NCBI GenBank assembly: GCA_946628865.1
Contig: CAMOXE010000112.1
Coordinates: 1 to 9,801, forward strand
Direction of reading: 5' to 3'
Source: an uncultured Clostridia bacterium
GTDB lineage: Bacteria > Bacillota > Clostridia > Christensenellales > Borkfalkiaceae
DNA: 9,801 nt
How positions within the stretch are numbered: the first letter of the stretch is position 1; every line of letters starts with the position of its first letter. This document shows positions 5,400-9,801 of this stretch, in pieces. The notes under the pieces are model-generated. The model did not search any database, was not told the origin of the DNA, and saw nothing but the letters and a program-made list of their open reading frames with translations. The translations under genes and the position numbers were made by a program.

Positions 5400-6292
5400 T
5401 TTATGCTCTCCAAATCTTTTGTAAGTCTTTCTATAAGTTGATTAACGCTCGAAAACTTTTGTATCGGGCGCAAAAACGCGTCGAAATACAAGCAGATTTC
5501 CTTGCCGTATAAATCGCCGTTGAAACCGTCGAAATGAGTTTCTATCACCAAATCTTCCAGCGAAAACGTAGGACGCGCGCCGTAGTTGGTTATTCCTTTA
5601 TACGTTTTACCGTCTAATTCGGCGTGAGTTTCGTACACGCCGTATTTTATCGGCATTTTTCCGCTCGGCAAAAGCACGTTCGCCGTGGGAAAACCCATCT
5701 CTCGTCCTATTTTTCGTCCCTCGACGACTCTACCGACGACGAAATACGGCTCGCCGAGAAGTATATTCGCCGCGGCAAGGTTGCCCTCCGAAAGATATTC
5801 TTTAATGAGCGACGTGGATATTTTCCCCGCAAACACCTCGCGTTTAGGCACTACCGTAAGCGCTATTCCGTTCGCTGAGCAATATCTTTTCAGAGTTTCG
5901 GCGTTGCCTGTTCCGCCGTTGCCGTAGGTATAGTCGTAACCGCAGACCGCGCCGATTATTTTATGATTCCCGAACAGAATTTCACAAAATTCTTCGGGAG
6001 AAAGTTTCTTGAACTCTTCGTCAAAATCCACGCCGATTATTTCTTCAACGCCAAGCCGCTCCGCTTTTTCTACGCGCTCGGTAAAGTTTAAAACGCTGCC
6101 GAAGTCTTTGCCTAAAGCCGAATAAAATCCGTCTTTGAAAGTCAGCATCGCTATCTTGCCGCCTTTCTCGTTGCGGAGTTTTTTCGCCTCTTCGATAAGA
6201 TATGCGTGACCTATATGTAAACAATCGAAAAAGCCGAGCAGTATTATTGAGTTTTCATAAGTTTCGCTTTTTATATCAACTGTTTTTATCAT
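5396..6292 (-). CDS. ribF: Bifunctional riboflavin kinase / FMN adenylyltransferase
   Basis: A cytoplasmic enzyme that phosphorylates riboflavin to FMN and then adenylates FMN to FAD. The 298-residue length is usual. The N-terminal nucleotidylyltransferase domain shows GFFDCLHIGH (20-29, normally close to GNFDGVHLGH), GYDYTYG (118-124) and the STSLIKEYL segment (159-167, standing for SSTxIR). The C-terminal kinase domain shows GFPTAN (200-205), NYGARPTF (236-243) and ETHFDGFNGDLYGKEI (251-266). The first motif is divergent: N is replaced by F and the usual DG by DC, though HxGH is kept. Its start lies 17 bases inside the end of truB with only a weak AGAG ribosome site, so translation is probably coupled to truB. 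The order truB-ribF is standard in Bacillota, which strengthens the call. Confidence 0.95.
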   Translation of the reverse strand: MIKTVDIKSETYENSIILLGFFDCLHIGHAYLIEEAKKLRNEKGGKIAMLTFKDGFYSALGKDFGSVLNFTERVEKAERLGVEEIIGVDFDEEFKKLSPEEFCEILFGNHKIIGAVCGYDYTYGNGGTGNAETLKRYCSANGIALTVVPKREVFAGKISTSLIKEYLSEGNLAAANILLGEPYFVVGRVVEGRKIGREMGFPTANVLLPSGKMPIKYGVYETHAELDGKTYKGITNYGARPTFSLEDLVIETHFDGFNGDLYGKEICLYFDAFLRPIQKFSSVNQLIERLTKDLESIK

Positions 6293-7139
6293 CTCTGATA
6301 TACGCTTTGACCTTTAATTTGCCGCTTTTCATCTCTCCGACGCCGTAAAACCCGTCCGGCGCAAACACTTTATAAATGCCGTCGGAATAGTTAAACTCGT
6401 CTATAAGTCCGTTAAACAGTCTTTTTGCCGACAGTTCGTCTAATTTTATCTCAGGGTAATCGATAGCGTCTTGCGGCTTTAGCAGTAACGCGGATATATC
6501 GTCTGCGGCTTTCAACTGCTCTAAGGTAACCGCGGTTTCCGCCTTGAATATCCCGGACGCCGTGCGGCAAAGCGCTGTCATAGTCGCCCTCGACCCGCAA
6601 AGCCTGCCCAAATCTCTCGCTATCGCGCGGATGTAGGTTCCTCCGCCGCAAACTATTTTAATATTATATGAGTTTTCGTTGCGGCTCAGAACTTCTATTG
6701 AATAAACGGTTACTTTTTTAGGCGGCAAATCTACCGCTACGCCTTTTCGCGCAAGTTTATAACTGCGCTTTCCGTTTACGCATTTCGCCGAAAATATCGG
6801 CGGCACTTGCATGATTTCGCCTATAAGCGTACTTGCGGCGGCTTTTACGTCTTCTTCGGTCGGTATTATATCCGAAGTAAAAACGGTTTTGCCCTCTAAG
6901 TCAAGAGTATCGGTTTCAAAACCGAAAGTTACCGTTGCCTCGTATTCTTTTTTCTTGTCTAAAAGATAGTCGAAAAGCCTCGTCGATTTACCTATCGCAA
7001 CGGGTAAAACGCCGCTCGCTAAGGGGTCTAACGTGCCCATATGTCCGACGGTTTCGCCCTTTAAAATTCGCTTTAACCCGTTTAAAAGATACGCAGAACT
7101 CATGCCCGCAGGTTTATATAAATTCAAAAATCCGTTCAT
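6276..7139 (-). CDS. truB: tRNA pseudouridine(55) synthase
   Basis: TruB converts U55 in the T-loop of nearly all tRNAs to pseudouridine. The 287-residue protein begins MNGFLNLYKPAGMSS, the family's KPxGxxS motif. It carries the catalytic motif GHMGTLDPLASGVLP (32-46) with nucleophile Asp38. Further family blocks are KKEYEATVTFGFETDTLD (63-80), QVPPIFSAKCVNGKRSYKLARKG (111-133) and GGGTYIRAIARDLG (165-178). A short C-terminal region (about 228-282) fits a PUA-like RNA-binding tail. The ATG overlaps the TGA of the nrnA-like gene as ATGA. The bases in front (CTTTATCTCT) hold no Shine-Dalgarno, so initiation most likely depends on ribosomes finishing the upstream gene. Family and position in the rbfA-truB-ribF cluster leave little doubt. 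Confidence 0.97.
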   Translation of the reverse strand: MNGFLNLYKPAGMSSAYLLNGLKRILKGETVGHMGTLDPLASGVLPVAIGKSTRLFDYLLDKKKEYEATVTFGFETDTLDLEGKTVFTSDIIPTEEDVKAAASTLIGEIMQVPPIFSAKCVNGKRSYKLARKGVAVDLPPKKVTVYSIEVLSRNENSYNIKIVCGGGTYIRAIARDLGRLCGSRATMTALCRTASGIFKAETAVTLEQLKAADDISALLLKPQDAIDYPEIKLDELSAKRLFNGLIDEFNYSDGIYKVFAPDGFYGVGEMKSGKLKVKAYIRDDKNS

Positions 7140-8086
7140 AGAGATAAAGTTATCGCGCGGATTATCTTATCCTTGACGTCCTCGAAAAAGCCGAACAGCA
7201 TACAGCCGCTGGCGAGAATATGCCCTCCGCCGCCGAAACCTGCCGCAACCTCGTTCACGTTTACCCTGCCCTTGCTCCTTAAACTTATCTTGTACGCGTT
7301 TTGTCGGCTCTCAAGCACCGAAACCGCCACTTCAACGCCCTCGATCGAAAGCGGATAGTCGATAAAACCCTCAGTCAAATCCGAAGTCGCGCCGAATTTT
7401 TCCAAATCGCTCTGCATTATGGATATAAACGCTATCTTGCCGTCCTCGAAAAACTTCATTTTACTCATTATATCCGCTTGCAGCGTCGCCCGCGCCCTGG
7501 TTTGATTTTTAAACATCTTGACGCCTATCTCGTGCGAATCTCCGCCGCACGCCAACAGTTCGGAAGATATTTTAAACGTCGAAACGGTGACGTTAGAGTG
7601 CATATAATGCCCCGTATCCGTCGAAATGCCGAGAAGGAGACAGTCGGCGACGCTTTTACATATCTCGCCGCCGAGCGCCGTCAAAAGTTCGTATACTATC
7701 TCGCAACAAGCCGCCCTGTCGTCGACGTAAAAGTATTTGCCGTAGCGGGTATTCGATATATGGTGGTCAATATTAAACGTTTCGACGCATTTTTTATATA
7801 AAACGTATCCGTCGCCGAGCATATTCTCGGTAGAACAATCCACCGCGACGTGCGCGGAATATTCGCCCGTTATCTCGCTCGGCTTAAAGGCTTTAAAGCC
7901 TAAAAACGAAAACTTTTCGGGGATGGGAGAATCGCATACGACGTCCACCGTCTTGCCGCTGTTTTCCAAAAAACGTTTTATCGCAAAGGCAGAGCCTAAA
8001 GTATCCCCGTCCGGACGGACGTGGCAAAACACGAGCAATTTATCGTGCGAATTGAGTTTTTCGGCTATCTCGCACATTGAAATCAT
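7136..8086 (-). CDS. nrnA: DHH/DHHA1 phosphoesterase, NrnA-like nanoRNase / pAp phosphatase
   Basis: This family degrades 2-5 nt RNA oligonucleotides and dephosphorylates 3'-phosphoadenosine 5'-phosphate in the cytoplasm. The 316-residue length is typical. The DHH domain has the metal ligands in order: His22, Asp26 and Asp28 (HVRPDGD), Asp83 (AVDCS), Asp107-His108-His109 (IDHHISN) and Asp157 (ISTDTGHY). The C-terminal DHHA1 domain ends in the substrate-binding GGGGHILASG (285-294). The start is one base after the rbfA stop, with CGAGGA five bases before the ATG, which favours the first Met over Met4. The rbfA-nrnA-truB order is common in Clostridia. Substrate preference among related DHH enzymes cannot be settled by eye, so the symbol is by analogy. 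Confidence 0.93.
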   Translation of the reverse strand: MISMCEIAEKLNSHDKLLVFCHVRPDGDTLGSAFAIKRFLENSGKTVDVVCDSPIPEKFSFLGFKAFKPSEITGEYSAHVAVDCSTENMLGDGYVLYKKCVETFNIDHHISNTRYGKYFYVDDRAACCEIVYELLTALGGEICKSVADCLLLGISTDTGHYMHSNVTVSTFKISSELLACGGDSHEIGVKMFKNQTRARATLQADIMSKMKFFEDGKIAFISIMQSDLEKFGATSDLTEGFIDYPLSIEGVEVAVSVLESRQNAYKISLRSKGRVNVNEVAAGFGGGGHILASGCMLFGFFEDVKDKIIRAITLSL

Positions 8087-8087
8087 A

Positions 8088-8453
8088 TCAGTCCTCGCTA
8101 CTATCCGAATAAGTGATTTTGCCGAGGATTGCGTCTATCTTTCTGCCGTACTCTTCGGCGGTGTCGAGAGTGAAATGAAGTTCGGGAACGGTCCTTATAC
8201 GCATGCGCTTGCCGAGTTCGCTCCTTACCGCTTTCGCGCTGTCTTTTATCGCGTTAAACGTGCTTTCGCTCTTCGCTTTATCCGTAGAAAATACGGAAAC
8301 GAATACTTTAGCATGGCTTAAGTCGTTACTCACGTCCACTTCGGTTATGCTGAACATCTCGCTTATTTCGGGGTTTTTAACTCTGTTTTTCAGTATATCG
8401 TAAATTTCTCTTTGGAATTCACTGTTTAAGCGTTTTTCTCTCTTTTCTTTCAT
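8088..8453 (-). CDS. rbfA: Ribosome-binding factor A, 30S maturation factor
   Basis: RbfA binds the 30S subunit near helix 1 and the neck and aids late 16S rRNA processing and cold adaptation. The 121-residue protein contains the single KH-like domain with family features EFQREIYDILKNRVKNPEI, then SITEVDVSNDLSHAKVFVSVF, and a final RTVPELHFTLDTA strand and EYGRKIDAILGKI helix. I chose the ATG at 8453 because an AAAGGAG Shine-Dalgarno (8458-8464) sits four bases upstream. The resulting start, MKEKREKRLNSEF, matches the length expected before the domain. A longer version from a TTG at 8483 would add ten residues encoded partly by the intercistronic hairpin and has no ribosome site. The gene lies 55 bases after the infB stop. 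Confidence 0.95.
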   Translation of the reverse strand: MKEKREKRLNSEFQREIYDILKNRVKNPEISEMFSITEVDVSNDLSHAKVFVSVFSTDKAKSESTFNAIKDSAKAVRSELGKRMRIRTVPELHFTLDTAEEYGRKIDAILGKITYSDSSED

Positions 8454-8457
8454 ACTT

Positions 8458-8464
8458 CTCCTTT
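8458..8464 (-). promoter_or_regulatory. Shine-Dalgarno that decides the rbfA start
   Basis: AAAGGAG on the minus strand lies four bases before the ATG at 8453. It also lies only seven bases downstream of the 10-bp hairpin at 8472-8495, so folding of that hairpin leaves the site single-stranded but close to the stem. Confidence 0.85.
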
Positions 8465-8471
8465 TTTCAAT

Positions 8472-8495
8472 CGCCGACGCCAAAAGGCGTCGGCG
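8472..8495 (-). other. infB-rbfA intercistronic hairpin
   Basis: CGCCGACGCC (8472-8481) and GGCGTCGGCG (8486-8495) are perfect 10-bp reverse complements around AAAA on the plus strand, which is UUUU in the mRNA. The mRNA stem is followed by AUUGAAAAAAGGAG, not a U-run, so it is not an intrinsic terminator. Placed between the infB stop and the rbfA ribosome site, it could be an RNA stability or processing element, or could tune rbfA translation. Confidence 0.7.
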
Positions 8496-8508
8496 CTAAA
8501 AGTATGCG

Positions 8509-9801
8509 TTATGCTACGGGTTTTACTTCTATTATATAACTTTCGATGAAATCTCCGATTTTTATATCGTTGAAATTCTCTATCGAAATACCGCATTCAA
8601 AGCCCTGAGAAACTTCCTTCACGTCGTCTTTGAAACGTTTCAACTGGTTGACGTTGCCCTCGCAGATCATTACGTCGTCGCGGTAAATTCTGAGTTTTCC
8701 GTTCCTTACTATCTTGCCCTCGGTGACGTAGCAACCGGCAACCATTCCGACGCCCGTAATCTTGAACGTCTGGCGGACTTCGGCTTTGCCCATGTAAATC
8801 TCTTGGGTCTTGGGTGCGATAAGTCCTTTCATGGCGTTTTGAACGTCGTCTATCGCCTCGTAGATTATCCTATATAACCTTACGTCCACTTTACTCCTTT
8901 CCGCAAGCGTTTTCGCATTTGCGTCCGGACGGACGTTAAAGCCGATTATTATCGCGTTCGACGAATCCGCAAGCATTACGTCGGTTTCGTTTATCGCGCC
9001 GACTGCGGCGTGGACTACGTTGACTTTTACTTCGTCGTTCGAGAGTTCGCTAAGCGACTGCTTTACAGCCTCTACCGAGCCTTGAACGTCCGCTTTTATC
9101 AGGATATTGAGTATCTTCAAGTTGCCGTCGGATATTTTGGAGAAGAGATCGTCGAGCGTTACTTTTTGCGAAAGTTTTATCATCTCTTCGCGTTCTTTGT
9201 TCTTCCTCTCTTCCGCTACGAGTTTGGAAAGTTTATCCTGCTCTACCGCAAATATCAGATCCCCCGCGTTCGGAACGTCCTCCAAGCCGAGTATGGATAC
9301 CGCCATTGACGGTCCCGCCTCTTTTACCGTTCTGCCCTTGTCGTCTATCATCGCTCTTACTCTGCCGGTTATCGTTCCCGCAACTAAATTGTCGCCGGTA
9401 CGGAGAGTTCCGTTCTGAATAAGCACGGTCGCAACCGGACCTTTGCCCTTGTCGAGTTTCGCCTCTATTATAGCGCCTTTCGCCATGCGGTCGGGGTTGG
9501 CTTTGAGTTCTTTTACTTCCGCGGTCAAGAGTATGGTTTCAAGCAAATTGTCTATGCCCTCGCCGGTCTTTGCCGATACCGGCACGAGCGCCACGTCGCC
9601 GCCCCATTCTTCCACAAGCACCGACTGTTCGGCAAGTTGCTGTTTTACTCTCTCGATATCCGCTTGCGGCTTGTCGATTTTGTTAGCCGCTACGATTATC
9701 GATACCCCCGCCGCCTGAGCGTGGTGTATTGCCTCTATCGTCTGCGGCATTATTCCGTCGTCAGCCGCGATTACTATTACCGCAATATCGGTTATCTTCG
9801 C
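8509..9801 (-). CDS. infB: Translation initiation factor IF2 (5' end beyond the window)
   Basis: IF2 is the GTPase that brings initiator fMet-tRNA to the 30S subunit and promotes 50S joining. The frame is open to the right edge and gives 430 residues, starting AKITDIAVIVIAADDGIMPQT, the segment just after the DTPGH motif. The P-loop, switch regions and the variable N-terminus are therefore outside the window. Visible are the G4 motif NKID (residues 40-43 of the fragment) and G5 SAK (76-78, in PVSAKTGEGIDNLLE). Next comes the domain II barrel (AKLDKGKGPVATVLIQNGTL onward) and domain III with VKADVQGSVEA-like and VRPDANAKTLAE blocks. Domain IV carries the fMet-tRNA-binding FECGISIENFNDIKIGDFIE near the end. 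Length and order match the family, and the neighbouring rbfA is the expected downstream gene. Confidence 0.98.
   Translation of the reverse strand, partial: AKITDIAVIVIAADDGIMPQTIEAIHHAQAAGVSIIVAANKIDKPQADIERVKQQLAEQSVLVEEWGGDVALVPVSAKTGEGIDNLLETILLTAEVKELKANPDRMAKGAIIEAKLDKGKGPVATVLIQNGTLRTGDNLVAGTITGRVRAMIDDKGRTVKEAGPSMAVSILGLEDVPNAGDLIFAVEQDKLSKLVAEERKNKEREEMIKLSQKVTLDDLFSKISDGNLKILNILIKADVQGSVEAVKQSLSELSNDEVKVNVVHAAVGAINETDVMLADSSNAIIIGFNVRPDANAKTLAERSKVDVRLYRIIYEAIDDVQNAMKGLIAPKTQEIYMGKAEVRQTFKITGVGMVAGCYVTEGKIVRNGKLRIYRDDVMICEGNVNQLKRFKDDVKEVSQGFECGISIENFNDIKIGDFIESYIIEVKPVA

Noticed and set aside
8088..8483. Longer rbfA from a TTG codon at 8483
   Set aside because: The TTG lies in the hairpin loop, has no Shine-Dalgarno, and would add ten unconserved residues. 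The ATG at 8453 has an AAAGGAG four bases upstream.
8472..8495. Intrinsic terminator after infB
   Set aside because: The stem is excellent but is followed by AUUGAAAAAAGGAG on the mRNA strand rather than a U-run, and rbfA directly continues the operon.
1..9801. CRISPR array, insertion sequence, phage or toxin-antitoxin system
   Set aside because: No evenly spaced repeats, no transposase or integrase frame, and no small two-gene toxin pair were found on either strand. The gene content is housekeeping plus an ABC exporter.

Overview
The window looks like chromosomal DNA from a member of the Bacillota, most likely an uncultured, gut-type Clostridia lineage. Three things point this way. The gene order infB-rbfA-nrnA-truB-ribF is a classic low-GC Gram-positive arrangement. 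The two ABC exporter halves resemble clostridial heterodimeric pairs. Shine-Dalgarno sites are strong (AAGGAG type) and promoters are near-consensus SigA type. Base composition looks moderate. This placement is inferred from gene content and style, not from a marker search.

Layout: every gene I can support is on the minus strand, so transcription runs from high to low coordinates. (1) 9801-8509: the C-terminal two thirds or so of initiation factor IF2, cut by the window edge. (2) 8453-4554: rbfA, an nrnA-like DHH/DHHA1 phosphoesterase, truB, ribF and an endonuclease IV-like TIM-barrel protein. These are packed with 4-17 nt overlaps or 1 nt gaps. A 10-bp GC-rich hairpin sits between infB and rbfA. 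(3) 4553-4486: a short gap with a TTGACA/17 bp/TATAAA promoter whose predicted start lies almost on top of the next ATG. (4) 4485-776: two ABC exporter half-transporters that overlap by one base. The first has degenerate ATPase residues and the second has consensus ones, so they should form a heterodimer. (5) 761-731: a 13-bp (one mismatch) bidirectional-type terminator. (6) about 724-306: a non-coding stretch rich in hairpins, with a 14-bp direct repeat and a piece that fits the 3' end of a tRNA. (7) 305-276: a near-perfect SigA promoter driving (8) the start of a small membrane protein that runs off the left edge.

How the genes work together: infB, rbfA and truB serve translation initiation, 30S maturation and tRNA modification. 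nrnA recycles nanoRNA and pAp. ribF makes FMN and FAD. The TIM-barrel protein is a possible DNA repair enzyme at the end of this housekeeping operon. The ABC pair is a separately promoted export unit, probably multidrug or lipid-like, with unknown substrate.

I see no complete novel system, CRISPR array, transposase or complete RNA gene. The least explained parts are the structured 306-724 segment, the near-leaderless promoter at 4485-4523 and the infB-rbfA hairpin.
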